Shown one piece after another: positions 25,321 to 35,036 of a DNA stretch of 64,000 nt. Within the stretch, counting starts at the first letter, position 1, and each line of letters opens with the position of its first letter. Below the pieces are notes generated by a model that ran no database searches, was not told the origin of the DNA, and was given only the letters and a program-made list of their open reading frames with translations. A program made the position numbers and the translations under genes. The DNA is from Falsiphaeobacter marinintestinus (GTDB taxonomy: Bacteria; Pseudomonadota; Alphaproteobacteria; Rhodobacterales; Rhodobacteraceae). The stretch is from assembly GCF_007923355.1 (NCBI RefSeq), contig NZ_VOGO01000004.1, positions 186,001-250,000 on the forward strand. Reading direction: 5' to 3'.

Positions 25321-26079
25321 GTGGAATTCACTTTTGGCAAGACCAAGGTAACGATCAACATGCCCACCCGCACCGCGCTGGAGGACGAGGTCCGCCGCCG
25401 TTTTCGCGCAGGCCAAGGCTTTGCGCTTGCCACGATCAACCTGGATCATCTCTCCAAGATGTCGGTATCGCCGGACTTTGCCAAAGCCTATTCCCTGCAG
25501 GATCTGGTGGTCGCCGATGGCTGGCCCGTGGGGCGCCTTTCCGGGCTGTCCGGCCATCCGATTCAGGTGATGCCGGGGTCGGATCTGGTAGAACCGTTGT
25601 GTCAGATTGCGGCCGACGAAAAGGTCAAACTGGCCCTTGTCGGCAGCACCGAGGTCGCGCTGGACGATGCCAGGCGCATTCTGACCGAACGGGTTCCGGG
25701 GCTCGAAATCGCTCTGACGATATCGCCCTCGGGTCAGTTCGATCCCAACGGGGCCGAAGCCCTTGATATTCTGAATCAGATCAAGGCCCAGGATATTGGG
25801 TTCTGTTTTCTCGCTCTGGGGGCCCCGAAACAGGAAGAACTGGCTTTGCGCGGGCGCGCGGTCACGCCGAAAACCGGCTTTGCCTCGGTCGGGGCAGGGC
25901 TTGATTTTTTGGGCGGCCACCAGATCCGTGCCCCGCTATGGATGCGCCGCGTCGGGCTGGAATGGTTCTGGCGAACCCTGCTTGATCCGGTCCGCATGGT
26001 ACCCCGGTATGTGCGTTGCTTTGCCATCCTGCCGCGCGAAACGCTGAACGCCCTGCGCCAGCGCCGCGCCAATTCCTGA
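25321..26079 (+). CDS. WecG/TagA/CpsF family glycosyltransferase (GT26)
   Basis: Transfers a sugar (N-acetylmannosamine, its uronic acid or glucose in known members) to a lipid-linked acceptor. The 252-residue protein uses a GTG start at 25321. Family hallmarks are FALATINLDHLSKMSVSPDF near the N-terminus, DLVVADGWPVGRLSGLSG (the conserved D-G stretch), MPGSDLVEPL, LVGSTEVALDDARRIL, FCFLALGAPKQEELALR (the G-x-P-K-Q-E signature) and FASVGAGLDFLGG. The C-terminal basic tail (MRRVGLEWFWRTLLDPVRMVPRYVRC) is the usual membrane-association appendage. It is divergent from the Wzy-like gene (211-base gap) and ends 1 base before the convergent GT2 gene. Confidence 0.9.
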   Translation: MEFTFGKTKVTINMPTRTALEDEVRRRFRAGQGFALATINLDHLSKMSVSPDFAKAYSLQDLVVADGWPVGRLSGLSGHPIQVMPGSDLVEPLCQIAADEKVKLALVGSTEVALDDARRILTERVPGLEIALTISPSGQFDPNGAEALDILNQIKAQDIGFCFLALGAPKQEELALRGRAVTPKTGFASVGAGLDFLGGHQIRAPLWMRRVGLEWFWRTLLDPVRMVPRYVRCFAILPRETLNALRQRRANS

Positions 26080-26080
26080 G

Positions 26081-27046
26081 CTATTTGTATTCGACCAGCG
26101 TCGCGTTTTTGCCTCTCAGCCGGGCCAGATGAAACTGGGCCACGCCCAACGCCTCGGGAAATTTGCCCAGCACCGTGAAAAACGCCCAGACCCAGCCGGA
26201 TCTGCCGCCCCCGTCCCGCACGGCCAGTCGCGCAACCTGAGCAGGATAAATCAGGCTCAGCATCAATGCCCATGGCGTGATCAGCACCAGAACCACGATC
26301 AGCACCGGCAATCCCGCCCCCCAAAACACAGCCCGACGGGTTTCGCGCACCCAGTGGCGTTCCGGCGGCGCGCCATGCAAAAACGCCCCTTCGGCAAAGG
26401 CATGCCCCGCGCGCCGTGCGCGTTTCCACCATTGCCCGACCCGTGTGATGTTGGCGTCATGCCGGGTCATCTCGGCGTCCAGCCGCCAGATCGTCCATCC
26501 GGCTTGCCGCAAGCGCACGCACAATTCGGGTTCTTCCCCCGCAATCAGGCTGTCGCGATACCCGCCCACGGCCTCCAGCGCCGCGCGCCGCATCAGGGCA
26601 TCGCCACCACAGGCCAGCGCCTCGCCAACCGGCGTGTCCCATTCCCGGTCGCACAGCGCATTATAGATTGACGCCTCGGGATGCGCCTCGCGTCGGCGTC
26701 CACAGACGACGGCCGCGTTCGGATGTTCCCCTAGAAACCGCTCCGCAGCGCCCAGCCAACCGGGATCGACCGTGCAATCGCCATCGACAAACTGCACAAG
26801 GTCCGCGCGGGCCAAAGCCAAACCGGCATTGCGCGCCCGCGCCGCGGTAAAGGGCAGGGACATGTCCAACGCGACGACCTCGGCCCCCAAGGCGCGGGCC
26901 TGATCGACACTGCCATCGGTTGACCCCGAATCGACATAAATCAAACGCTGAACCCGCCCCTGCAACGACTGGAGACACGCGATCAAACGCGCACCTTCAT
27001 TGCGGCCAATCACGACCGCGTCGATCCGGGGGGCTAAGTTTTGCAT
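26081..27046 (-). CDS. Glycosyltransferase family 2, membrane-associated
   Basis: GT-A glycosyltransferase of 321 residues. Motifs are DAVVIGRNEGARLIACLQSL, LIYVDSGSTDGSVDQA, the loop RNAGLALARADLVQFVDGDCTVDPGW (D-G-D, metal and nucleotide site) and GGDALMRRAALEAVGGYRDSLIAGEEPELCVRLRQAGW, with a D-A-E-M-T-R-H stretch after it. A hydrophobic hairpin near residues 235-275 (AVFWGAGLPVLIVVLVLITPWALMLSLIYPA) suggests membrane anchoring, as in ExoU/cellulose-synthase-like transferases. It is the last polysaccharide gene of the locus; the xylose operon begins about 90 bases beyond its start on the opposite strand. Confidence 0.86.
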   Translation of the reverse strand: MQNLAPRIDAVVIGRNEGARLIACLQSLQGRVQRLIYVDSGSTDGSVDQARALGAEVVALDMSLPFTAARARNAGLALARADLVQFVDGDCTVDPGWLGAAERFLGEHPNAAVVCGRRREAHPEASIYNALCDREWDTPVGEALACGGDALMRRAALEAVGGYRDSLIAGEEPELCVRLRQAGWTIWRLDAEMTRHDANITRVGQWWKRARRAGHAFAEGAFLHGAPPERHWVRETRRAVFWGAGLPVLIVVLVLITPWALMLSLIYPAQVARLAVRDGGGRSGWVWAFFTVLGKFPEALGVAQFHLARLRGKNATLVEYK

Positions 27047-27136
27047 TGCAGATCCTGATGGTTCGGGACTGATAAAACCCTAACGGCACAAGCAGCGCCC
27101 GCAAGGGCAGACGCGGTTTGACCGGGCTGAAACATT

Positions 27137-27159
27137 TTTAATTTGACACTTGAATTAAT
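27137..27159. promoter_or_regulatory. Putative XylR operator overlapping the xylB promoter
   Basis: The left arm TTTAATTTG (27137-27145), a 5-base spacer and the right arm TGAATTAAT (27151-27159) form an imperfect palindrome; 6 of 9 right-arm bases match the perfect form found before xylF, with the same left arm and spacer length. A TTGACA -35 box (27143-27148) lies inside it, so a bound repressor would block RNA polymerase. The -10 is weak (AACACT, 27166-27171). It lies 38 bases upstream of the xylB start. Confidence 0.65.
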
Positions 27160-27196
27160 TGCGGAAACACTTGCCCCAGGTTTTTGGGAGGAACTC

Positions 27197-28648
27197 ATGT
27201 TCATCGGATTGGATCTCGGGACATCCGGGGTGCGCGCGCTTTTGGTGTCTGAGGACGGGCAGCCGTCACACAGCACCGAAGCCGCTGTACCGATGGCGCA
27301 TCCCCATGCGGGGTGGAGCGAACAGGAGCCCGCCGACTGGATCACCGCCGCCACCGATGCGCTTACGGCTCTGGTTGCAAAAGCCCCCGATCAGGTGGCC
27401 AAGGTGCGCGGCATCGGCCTGTCCGGCCACATGCACGGCGCGACCATTCTGGACCACTCCGACACGCCCCTGCGCCCCTGCATCATGTGGAACGACACCC
27501 GCAGCCACGCCCAGGCCGCGCGACTGGACGCTGATCCGGCATTCCGCGACATCTCGGGCAATATCGTGTTTCCCGGCTTCACCGCCCCGAAACTGGTCTG
27601 GATGGCCGACCATGAACCCGATCTGTTCGCCCGTGTCGCCACCGTCATGCTGCCCAAGGACTATCTTGCCCTGTGGTTGACCGGACGGCGCGTCACCGAA
27701 ATGTCGGATGCCGCCGGAACGTCCTGGCTGGATGTGGGGGGGCGCAAATGGTCCGATGACCTGCTGACCCGCAGCGGAATGGCACCCAGCCAGATGCCGG
27801 ATCTGGTCGAAGGCAACGCCGTAATCGGCACCCTGCGCGATCCTTTGGCCATCGATCTCGGCCTTCCCAAAGGCATCGCTGTTGTCGCCGGAGGCGCAGA
27901 CAACGCTGCCGCGGCCTGCGGGGCAGGGGCCTTGCGCGAAGGCGACGGGTTTGTCTCACTCGGCACATCCGGCGTGCTTCTTGCCGCCCGCGACGGGTTT
28001 GCGCCGAAACCTGACAGCGCCGTGCACACGTTTTGCCACGCTGTTCCCGACACCTGGTACCAGATGGGCGTGATATTGGCCGCGACCGACTGCCTGAACT
28101 GGCTGTCCCGGATGACCGGCGCGACACCCGCCGAACTGACCGCAGAACTGGGCGACACGCTTCAACCCCCCGGCCCGGTCCGCTTCTTGCCGTACCTCTC
28201 GGGTGAACGCACGCCGCATAACGACAGCGCCGTGCGCGGAACCTTCCTGAACCTCGATATCGCCACCAGCCGCGCCGATCTGACCCGCGCGGTGCTGGAA
28301 GGCGTCAGCTTTGCCCTGCGCGACAATCTGGATGCGCTGAAATCGACCGGCGCGCAGCTTGAAACCCTGCTGGCCATCGGCGGTGGAGCGCGCTCGCGCT
28401 ATTGGGTCGATTTGCTCGCCACAACGCTCGACCTGCCGCTGGACCTGCCCGAACAGGGCGATTTCGGCGCAGCGCTGGGCGCGGCCCGACTGGCGATGTC
28501 CGGGGTCACCGGAACCAGCCCGACCCAGATCATGACCCGGCCGCCCATCGCCGAAACCATCCATCCGCGCGCTGACCTGCGTGATGCCTTTACGGCGGCC
28601 CACGCAGATTTCGCCGCCTCATATCCTGTTTTGAAAGCCATGCCATGA
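27197..28648 (+). CDS. xylB: Xylulokinase
   Basis: Phosphorylates D-xylulose to xylulose 5-phosphate in the cytoplasm. The ATG at 27197 follows a GGGAGGA ribosome binding site and gives 483 residues starting [17 protein letters not shown], the FGGY-kinase phosphate-1 loop. GLSGHMHGA, the [10 protein letters not shown] region, [13 protein letters not shown] and the C-terminal adenosine motif [16 protein letters not shown] are the expected xylulokinase features, and the length matches the E. coli enzyme. It is the first gene of xylB-xylA-galM; its stop overlaps the xylA start as ATGA. The XylR-like palindrome just upstream predicts repression in the absence of xylose. Confidence 0.96.
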   Translation: MFIGLDLGTSGVRALLVSEDGQPSHSTEAAVPMAHPHAGWSEQEPADWITAATDALTALVAKAPDQVAKVRGIGLSGHMHGATILDHSDTPLRPCIMWNDTRSHAQAARLDADPAFRDISGNIVFPGFTAPKLVWMADHEPDLFARVATVMLPKDYLALWLTGRRVTEMSDAAGTSWLDVGGRKWSDDLLTRSGMAPSQMPDLVEGNAVIGTLRDPLAIDLGLPKGIAVVAGGADNAAAACGAGALREGDGFVSLGTSGVLLAARDGFAPKPDSAVHTFCHAVPDTWYQMGVILAATDCLNWLSRMTGATPAELTAELGDTLQPPGPVRFLPYLSGERTPHNDSAVRGTFLNLDIATSRADLTRAVLEGVSFALRDNLDALKSTGAQLETLLAIGGGARSRYWVDLLATTLDLPLDLPEQGDFGAALGAARLAMSGVTGTSPTQIMTRPPIAETIHPRADLRDAFTAAHADFAASYPVLKAMP

Positions 28649-29949
28649 CATCCTTTTTCAAAGATATCGCCCCGATCAAATTCGAAGGTCCCGACAGCAC
28701 AAACCCCATGGCCTTCCACCACTATGACCCGGACGAAATCGTCATGGGCAAACGGATGGAAGACCACCTGCGCTTCGCCGTCGCCTATTGGCACAGCTTC
28801 GCGTGGGAGGGCGGAGACCCCTTCGGCGGACAAACCTTCGAACGTCCCTGGCACCCGCAAGACGACATGGGCCGCGCCAGGGTCAAGGCCGATGCCGCCT
28901 TCGACATGTTCGACATCCTTGGCCAGCCGTATTTCTGCTGGCACGACGCCGATATTCGCCCCGAAGGCCCGGATTTCGCAACCTCGCTGCGCAATTTCGA
29001 AGAGATCATTGCCTATTTCCAAGAGAAAATGGCCACCCGCAAGATCAGACTGTTGTGGGGCACCGCCAATATGTTCAGCCACCGCCGCTGGATGTCCGGC
29101 GCGTCAACCAACCCCGACCCGGATGTGTTTGCCTATTCCGCCGCGACCGTGAAAACCTGCATGGACGCGACCCACAAACTGGGCGGCGAAAACTATGTGC
29201 TCTGGGGCGGGCGCGAAGGCTATGAAACCCTGCTCAACACCGACTTGGGGCGCGAGCTTGACCATATGGGCCGCTTCCTGAACATGGTGGTCGAATACAA
29301 GCACAAGATCGGCTTCAAGGGCGCGATTCTGGTCGAACCCAAACCGCAAGAGCCGTCAAAGCACCAGTATGACTATGACGCCGCCACCTGCATCGGCTTC
29401 CTGCGCAAGTACGGGCTTGAGGACGAGGTCAAACTGAACCTCGAACAGGGCCATGCCATTCTTGCCGGGCATTCTTTTGAACATGAAATCGCCACCGCCA
29501 CCGCCGAAGGCATGCTGGGATCGATCGACATGAACCGGAATGACTATCAATCCGGCTGGGACACCGACCAGTTCCCCAACAACGTCCCCGAGGTCGCGCT
29601 GGCCTATTACCACATCCTGAAGTCAGGTGGGTTCGCCACAGGGGGCACCAATTTCGACGCCAAACTGCGCCGCCAATCGCTGGACGCCGAAGATCTGATC
29701 GCCGCCCATGTCGGCGGGATGGACATCTGCGCGCGCGGGCTGAAGGCCGCCGCCGCGATGCTGGAGGATGGTGGCCTTGAAACCGCGCTGAGCGACCGCT
29801 ACGCCGGATGGGACACAGCCGACGCCAAAACCATGCTCGACAGCGATCTCGACACGATCTTTGCCAGCGTCCTCAGCGGAAACGTTGCACCAGAACCGCG
29901 TTCGGGCCGTCAGGAAATGCTGGAAAACTACGTCAACCGGTTCGTCTAG
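28645..29949 (+). CDS. xylA: Xylose isomerase
   Basis: Interconverts D-xylose and D-xylulose; a metal-dependent TIM barrel. At 434 residues it is the longer class II form. Visible active-site segments are [28 protein letters not shown] (catalytic His/Asp pair), [35 protein letters not shown] (metal-binding Glu and catalytic Lys), [17 protein letters not shown] and [20 protein letters not shown] (metal-binding Asp). All expected ligand residues appear present. It is translationally coupled to xylB through a 4-base overlap and followed 3 bases later by galM. Confidence 0.97.
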   Translation: MTSFFKDIAPIKFEGPDSTNPMAFHHYDPDEIVMGKRMEDHLRFAVAYWHSFAWEGGDPFGGQTFERPWHPQDDMGRARVKADAAFDMFDILGQPYFCWHDADIRPEGPDFATSLRNFEEIIAYFQEKMATRKIRLLWGTANMFSHRRWMSGASTNPDPDVFAYSAATVKTCMDATHKLGGENYVLWGGREGYETLLNTDLGRELDHMGRFLNMVVEYKHKIGFKGAILVEPKPQEPSKHQYDYDAATCIGFLRKYGLEDEVKLNLEQGHAILAGHSFEHEIATATAEGMLGSIDMNRNDYQSGWDTDQFPNNVPEVALAYYHILKSGGFATGGTNFDAKLRRQSLDAEDLIAAHVGGMDICARGLKAAAAMLEDGGLETALSDRYAGWDTADAKTMLDSDLDTIFASVLSGNVAPEPRSGRQEMLENYVNRFV

Positions 29950-29952
29950 GCC

Positions 29953-30903
29953 ATGTCCGTGACGCGCCATGTTCTCAGCGATGGCGACGTGTCCGTTGCC
30001 ATCCTGAACATTGGCTGCACCCTGCAAGACTGGCGCGTGCCCATGGGCGACCGGCGCGTGCCGGTCGTTCTCGGCTTTGCTGATCCGCAGGATTATGTCG
30101 GCTCCCAAGGGTACCTCGGCGCGATTGTCGGGCGCGTTGCCAACCGGATCTCGGGCGCGCAGTTTGATCTGAACGGCGAAACCTTCCGCCTTCCGGCCAA
30201 CGAACCGCCCAACCACCTGCATGGCGGCCCCGAAGGGGTCCATACCCGGATCTGGGATATGGAGCCCGATGGTGACACGGCGGTTCGGCTGACGCTGACA
30301 TCGCCCCACATGGATCAGGGCTATCCCGGTCGTCTGGATGTCTCGGTCACGATCACATTGTCGGGGTTTGACCTGACCTATGACATCCGCGCCAGATCGG
30401 ACCGCCCGTCGCCGGTCAATCTGGCCCAACACGCCTATTACAACCTGATGGGCAGCGGTCCGGTCTCTGCCCATATGCTGTCCATTGCCGCCGACCGCAC
30501 GACACCCACCGACACCCACCTGATCCCGACCGGCGCCACGACAGAGGTCACCGGCACCGATGCCGATTTTCGCCAACCCCGGCCCGTCGGCACAACGCCC
30601 CGCGATCTGAACTATGTGCTGACCGGCCCCGCTCCGGCGGCCCGCCTGCATGCCCCGAACGGCCTGTCGATGACGCTTTGGAGCGACCAGCCCTGTCTGC
30701 AACTTTATACGGCACACGCCTTGCAGGCGACTGCGCCCGCGCTTGCCGGGCAAACGCATGGCCCCTTCGCCGGGATCTGTCTTGAAGCGCAGCAATACCC
30801 GAATGCCATCAACACACCAGACTTCCCGATGACCCTGATCACACCGGATCAGCCCTATCGACAGGCCCTGCGCCTGCGCATCGCGCCCAAGGGGGCATCA
30901 TGA
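29953..30903 (+). CDS. galM: Aldose 1-epimerase (mutarotase)
   Basis: Interconverts the alpha and beta anomers of aldoses, supplying the anomer used by xylose isomerase. The 316-residue protein has the GalM motifs YLGAIVGRVANRISGAQF, NHLHGGPEG (substrate-binding His), VNLAQHAYYNLMG (catalytic His) and GICLEAQQYPNAIN (catalytic Glu). No signal peptide is visible, so it is probably cytoplasmic. It begins 3 bases after the xylA stop, and its own stop overlaps the start of the di-haem peroxidase gene by 4 bases, tying that gene to the sugar operon. Confidence 0.93.
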   Translation: MSVTRHVLSDGDVSVAILNIGCTLQDWRVPMGDRRVPVVLGFADPQDYVGSQGYLGAIVGRVANRISGAQFDLNGETFRLPANEPPNHLHGGPEGVHTRIWDMEPDGDTAVRLTLTSPHMDQGYPGRLDVSVTITLSGFDLTYDIRARSDRPSPVNLAQHAYYNLMGSGPVSAHMLSIAADRTTPTDTHLIPTGATTEVTGTDADFRQPRPVGTTPRDLNYVLTGPAPAARLHAPNGLSMTLWSDQPCLQLYTAHALQATAPALAGQTHGPFAGICLEAQQYPNAINTPDFPMTLITPDQPYRQALRLRIAPKGAS

Positions 30904-32216
30904 TCCGCGCTCACCTCTTGGCTGCCATGTTGGCCTTCACCGCCTCAACCACAGCTGCCGACCCGCTGCCTGATCCCGTGGCCCATTTCCCCGCCGTGGA
31001 CATGGACGAGGTGCGCTTGGGCCAATTGCTGTTCTACGACCGCATCCTCAGCGGCAACAAAACCGTGTCCTGCGCCACCTGCCACCACCCCGATTTTGGC
31101 ACCTCCGATGGGCTGTCCCTTGGCCTTGGCGATGGCGGACATGGGTTGGGAGCGAACCGAAAATTCGATCCCGAAAACCGCCCCGAACAACGCATTCCCC
31201 GCAATTCGCCCGCGCTGTTCAACCTCGGCGCCTCAGAATTCACCCGGTTCTTCCACGATGGCCGGTTGGAACAGGACGCGACCCGCCCCTCCGGCATCCG
31301 CACACCTTTGGGCGCGGATATGGAAGTCGGATTTGCCTCGGCCCTGTCCGCACAATCCATGTTCCCGGTTCTGTCACCGGATGAAATGGCGGGCCATTAT
31401 TCGGAAAACGACGTGGCGCAAGCCGTGCGACAGGGGCTTTTGACCGGCCCGGGCGGGGCATGGTCGATCCTGTCGGACCGGGTCGAGGCGATCCCGGACT
31501 ATCGCACCGCCTTCGATCAGGTCATTGGCGAGCGACCCGTTCACTTCACCGACATCGCCAACGTCATCGCCGCCTTCATCGCGTTTGAATGGCGCGCCGA
31601 TGACAGCCCGTTCGACCGCTTCCTCAAAGACAACACAGCTCTTTCCGTCCCCGCAGCCCGCGGCATGGCGCAGTTCTATGGCGACGCCGGGTGCAGTACC
31701 TGCCACTCTGGCCTGTTCCAGACCGACCACGATTTTCACGCCATCGCCATGCCGCAGATCGGTCCCGGAAAAGCGGCGCGGTTCGAACGCCACAGCCGCG
31801 ACACCGGGCGCTTGCGGGTGACCGGCAATCCCGAAGATGCCTATCGCTTCCGCACGCCATCTTTGCGAAACGTGGCCCTGACCGCCCCTTACGGGCATGC
31901 GGGCAGCTATCCGGATCTGGGATCCGTTATCCGCCACCATTTGAACCCGGTCGCCGGACTGCACGGGTATGACCTGACAACAGCGGTCCTTCCCGATTTA
32001 CCCGGCGCCGACGACCTTGCGGTGCTTTCTGACCCCGGCGAGGTCGCACAGATCGAAGCTGCAAATACGCTCGCTCCCCGCACAATGACCGACCAGCAGG
32101 TCAGCGACCTGATCGCCTTTCTGCATGCGCTTAGCGATGAGATCAGCCTGAAAGGCAGGCTGGGCGTCCCGGCCACCGTGCCAAGCGGTCTGCCGGTGGA
32201 TGGGCAGGGCAGCTAG
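30900..32216 (+). CDS. Periplasmic di-haem cytochrome c peroxidase/MauG-family protein
   Basis: The 438-residue precursor has an N-terminal signal peptide (about 1-20, LLAAMLAFTASTTAA-D) and two c-type haem attachment sites, CATCH (58-62) and CSTCH (265-269). This is the layout of bacterial di-haem peroxidases and MauG-like proteins. RLGQLLFYDRILSGNKTVSCATCH and the later RFRTPSLRNVALTAPYGHAGSYPDL are characteristic, the second supplying a distal-haem ligand region. Known members reduce hydrogen peroxide with cytochrome c or oxidise protein side chains; the substrate here is unknown. It is coupled to galM (ATGA overlap). The stop shares the palindrome CTAG with the stop of the convergent CRTAC1-type gene. 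Its place in a xylose operon is unusual. Confidence 0.9.
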   Translation: MIRAHLLAAMLAFTASTTAADPLPDPVAHFPAVDMDEVRLGQLLFYDRILSGNKTVSCATCHHPDFGTSDGLSLGLGDGGHGLGANRKFDPENRPEQRIPRNSPALFNLGASEFTRFFHDGRLEQDATRPSGIRTPLGADMEVGFASALSAQSMFPVLSPDEMAGHYSENDVAQAVRQGLLTGPGGAWSILSDRVEAIPDYRTAFDQVIGERPVHFTDIANVIAAFIAFEWRADDSPFDRFLKDNTALSVPAARGMAQFYGDAGCSTCHSGLFQTDHDFHAIAMPQIGPGKAARFERHSRDTGRLRVTGNPEDAYRFRTPSLRNVALTAPYGHAGSYPDLGSVIRHHLNPVAGLHGYDLTTAVLPDLPGADDLAVLSDPGEVAQIEAANTLAPRTMTDQQVSDLIAFLHALSDEISLKGRLGVPATVPSGLPVDGQGS

Positions 32217-33733
32217 TTCTGACCCCCAGCGCCGCGATCTTTCGAAATCGACTGATCGGCGTGCAAGTCGGCCCAGTCTGACATGACGCCATCAGGCCAG
32301 ATCACCCGCAGTCGCACTGTGTCAACCGGGCCAAGGCCAAAATGCTCAGGCCCCGCGACGCCACCGGCATGACCGCCGCCCACGGTGATCTCGCGCGTTT
32401 GAACGGTTTTGCCGTCATCCACTTCGATCCACGCCCCAACGGCCCGCGTGTTCGGCCCGGGTTGCGACAGGCTGACAGACAGCCAATGCCCCGCGTCCGG
32501 CGTTACGTTCTGCCAGATTTCCAAAGGTGCTCGCCGGTTCACAACCGCAAGGTCCAGAAGGCCATCACCGTTGAAATCGGCCAGAACCGCCCCGCGACTG
32601 CGATGCAGGCTGGCAAGTCCGGCTGTGTCCCCGGCTTCGGAAAACCGCCCGTCGGCCATCTGGATCAACAGATTATTCGGATCGTCCATCGCGGCATCAG
32701 GCATCTGTTCGACATTGCCCTTGGCGATGAAAACATCGTCCCGCCCGTCATTCTGCACATCGCCAAAGGCAACGTGCCAGCCGGTCGATGGCCGCCCGTC
32801 GCCGCCCAGATAGGGCCGGTGCGCCGTGGTGCCCATCTCAAACGGGACATCTTCGAACACAGGTCCGCCGCTGCCACTCAGCCGCTGCAACCGCTGATCA
32901 CCCATCGAGGTCATAAACACCTCGGTTGATCCATCCCGATCAAGATCGCGCGCAGCGATGCCCATGCCCCACAGCTTGTGATCCTGCCAGCCATCGGCTG
33001 CACCGTACAGGCGCGGAACCGGCGACATTTCCCACAACTGCTCCTGCCCGGTATCGACATAATAGTGCCGGTCATTGCTGACCCGCAGCGCCATTTGCCC
33101 CGAACGGTTCCAGTCGTAAAACAGCATGGACAGCGGGCAATACCCGGGAACCAGCGGGGCAGGCGGGCGATACCCATCGCCTTGCGGACGGTACAGCATG
33201 TTGGCATCACAAGCCCGAAACGGCCCCTTGGCATCGGTTCGGTCGACATAGTTCCCAAAGGCCAGCGTTGGCAGCGCCTGCCCACCCTCCCACATCGCAG
33301 AAAATGCGGTGGTCCAACGCGCGCCCGAGGTGAAGCCCAGCCCTGTGAAGGGCGCAAATGTGCAATCCGGGCCGCCTTTCATCAACATGTTCTCGCCAAC
33401 GCGCAGCACGGCAAGATCCAGAACCCCATCGCCGTCGATATCCAACGGATACGCGCCGGTGACACCCGTCACCGCCAGCGCCTTGGGCGTCTCCGCCCGA
33501 AACGCGACCCGGTCGGTGGACATGTTGCGCATCAACATCGCAGGCGCACTGCCGCCCGCTGCGTATAAGTCCAGCAAGCCATCCGCATCGCAATCGAACC
33601 CGGCCAATCCGCCGCCGACAAAATGCTCCCATCCGCCGGTATAGCTGTGGGCGGGGGCCTGAACCGGTTCAAACCGAGGCTCTGCCACCGCCGCCCCGGC
33701 CAGCGTCAGCGCCAGACACACCTCAAGCCGCAT
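32213..33733 (-). CDS. Secreted FG-GAP/VCBS repeat protein with ASPIC/UnbV C-terminal domain (CRTAC1 family)
   Basis: Start at ATG 33733 (MRLEVCLALTLAGAAVAEP), 506 residues including a short signal peptide ending near AVAEP. The body is a predicted beta-propeller made of FG-GAP-like repeats with calcium-binding D-x-D-x-D-G loops (DCDADGLLDLY, DIDGDGVLDLA, DLDRDGSTEVF, DFNGDGLLDLA). The C-terminus GPNTRAVGAWIEVDDGKTVQTREITVGGGHAGG matches the ASPIC/UnbV domain, followed by VIWPDGVMSDW. Its 5' end overlaps the 3' end of xylR by about 11 bases, so it is probably co-transcribed with the repressor. The function is unknown; it may act with the convergent di-haem peroxidase in the periplasm. Confidence 0.85.
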   Translation of the reverse strand: MRLEVCLALTLAGAAVAEPRFEPVQAPAHSYTGGWEHFVGGGLAGFDCDADGLLDLYAAGGSAPAMLMRNMSTDRVAFRAETPKALAVTGVTGAYPLDIDGDGVLDLAVLRVGENMLMKGGPDCTFAPFTGLGFTSGARWTTAFSAMWEGGQALPTLAFGNYVDRTDAKGPFRACDANMLYRPQGDGYRPPAPLVPGYCPLSMLFYDWNRSGQMALRVSNDRHYYVDTGQEQLWEMSPVPRLYGAADGWQDHKLWGMGIAARDLDRDGSTEVFMTSMGDQRLQRLSGSGGPVFEDVPFEMGTTAHRPYLGGDGRPSTGWHVAFGDVQNDGRDDVFIAKGNVEQMPDAAMDDPNNLLIQMADGRFSEAGDTAGLASLHRSRGAVLADFNGDGLLDLAVVNRRAPLEIWQNVTPDAGHWLSVSLSQPGPNTRAVGAWIEVDDGKTVQTREITVGGGHAGGVAGPEHFGLGPVDTVRLRVIWPDGVMSDWADLHADQSISKDRGAGGQN

Positions 33734-34928
33734 GGTCACTCAACCCGGCCAGCGCCAGTTCCGACACCTTGTCCAACGCATAGGCCGCAGCGCCCTGCGC
33801 CCACATCAGATCACCCCATTTGTGGATCACAACGTCGGGGGGCGGCTTGTCGATCTGGACGATGGATTTGCGCATCGCGGTGATCACATCATCCGCAAAC
33901 AGGTGGTCAAACTGCATCTGCTCGCCCGCCAGAATGATCAGTTCGGGGTCAAAGATGTTGACCAGATTGGCCAGCCCCATCGCGAACATCCGTCCGGCAC
34001 GATCCACGATTGTCTTCGCCGCAGGGTCCCCCTGTTTCGCGGCAGACAGTAGTGATTTGACCCGCGCGCTGCTGTCTTCATCGTCATTCGTCGCCGCCAC
34101 AATCGACGCTTCGCGCAGCAGGGCGTAATCGGCGACATAAGCCTCAAGACAGCCGCGCTGCCCGCAGCGGCAAAGCGCCCCGTCCAGATGTACCTTGGTG
34201 TGGCCGAATTCTGCCCCGCAGCCGCGCGTGCCCCGGTACAGCTCTCCGCCGATCATCAGACCCATGCCAACGCCGCTTTCAATCGTCACCACGATGAAAT
34301 CGTTGTGGGTCTTGCCCAACCCGAACCGATGTTCGGCCACGGCCACCAGATTTGCATCGTTGTCGATAAATGCAGGCACGCCCAACACGTCGGTCAAAAC
34401 CGCCCCGAACTGCACATTGCGTTCGTTCAGCGACGGCGACCAATGCACAAACCCGCCCCCGGCCTGCACCATCCCGGCAATCCCGATACCAACGCCGGAC
34501 ACGTCCGAAGGCGCATGCCCGGCAACCTCGGCCAATTGCGCCACCGCATCGCGAATGTCACCGGCCAGCTTGTCCGGCGATTGCCGCGTCTGGTCCAGTT
34601 CGGTTTCCAACGTGGCAATCTGGCTGCCTTCGAAGTCCAGCAAGACCAGCGACAGCTTCAGGCTCGACACTTTCACCCCCGCGATCAGCCGGGCATCGCC
34701 GCGAATCTTCAGATCGACTCGCGGACGCCCGCGGCGGGCATCGCCGTCTGAATCCTCGCGCGCGACCTCTTCTATCAACCCGTTTTGCAGGAACTCGGCG
34801 GTGATCGTGGTGACCGTCGCCCGGCTGATCCCGGTCTTGTCGGCCAGTTCGATCCGCGGCACACGCCCCGATTGCCGGATCTGTTCCAGCAAGACGCGTC
34901 GCCCGTGTTCTCGTTGCAGAACAGCCAT
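33723..34928 (-). CDS. xylR: ROK-family transcriptional regulator, probable xylose repressor
   Basis: A 401-residue repressor with an N-terminal winged helix-turn-helix (about 10-60: LEQIRQSGRVPRIELADKTGISRATVTTITAEFLQNGLIEE) and a C-terminal ROK sugar-kinase-like domain. The ROK zinc-binding motif LCRCGQRGCLEAYV (about residues 245-262) follows GAEFGHTKVHLDG. NEGATIVE control is inferred from the position between the xylBA and xylFHG operons and from the shared palindromes at 27137-27159 and 35037-35059. The inducer is presumably xylose. It is divergent from xylF with a 203-base intergenic region, and the CRTAC1-type gene overlaps its 3' end. Confidence 0.88.
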   Translation of the reverse strand: MAVLQREHGRRVLLEQIRQSGRVPRIELADKTGISRATVTTITAEFLQNGLIEEVAREDSDGDARRGRPRVDLKIRGDARLIAGVKVSSLKLSLVLLDFEGSQIATLETELDQTRQSPDKLAGDIRDAVAQLAEVAGHAPSDVSGVGIGIAGMVQAGGGFVHWSPSLNERNVQFGAVLTDVLGVPAFIDNDANLVAVAEHRFGLGKTHNDFIVVTIESGVGMGLMIGGELYRGTRGCGAEFGHTKVHLDGALCRCGQRGCLEAYVADYALLREASIVAATNDDEDSSARVKSLLSAAKQGDPAAKTIVDRAGRMFAMGLANLVNIFDPELIILAGEQMQFDHLFADDVITAMRKSIVQIDKPPPDVVIHKWGDLMWAQGAAAYALDKVSELALAGLSDHAA

Positions 34929-35036
34929 TTATCCTCCTCCTCACCGGGACAGCAGCCAAAAGCCGGTCGCCGGAAACGTCCTGACAGGTAAGGCCGTTAC
35001 CGAACCCGCAATCAAGAGCCTGTTCAGCTTATACGA

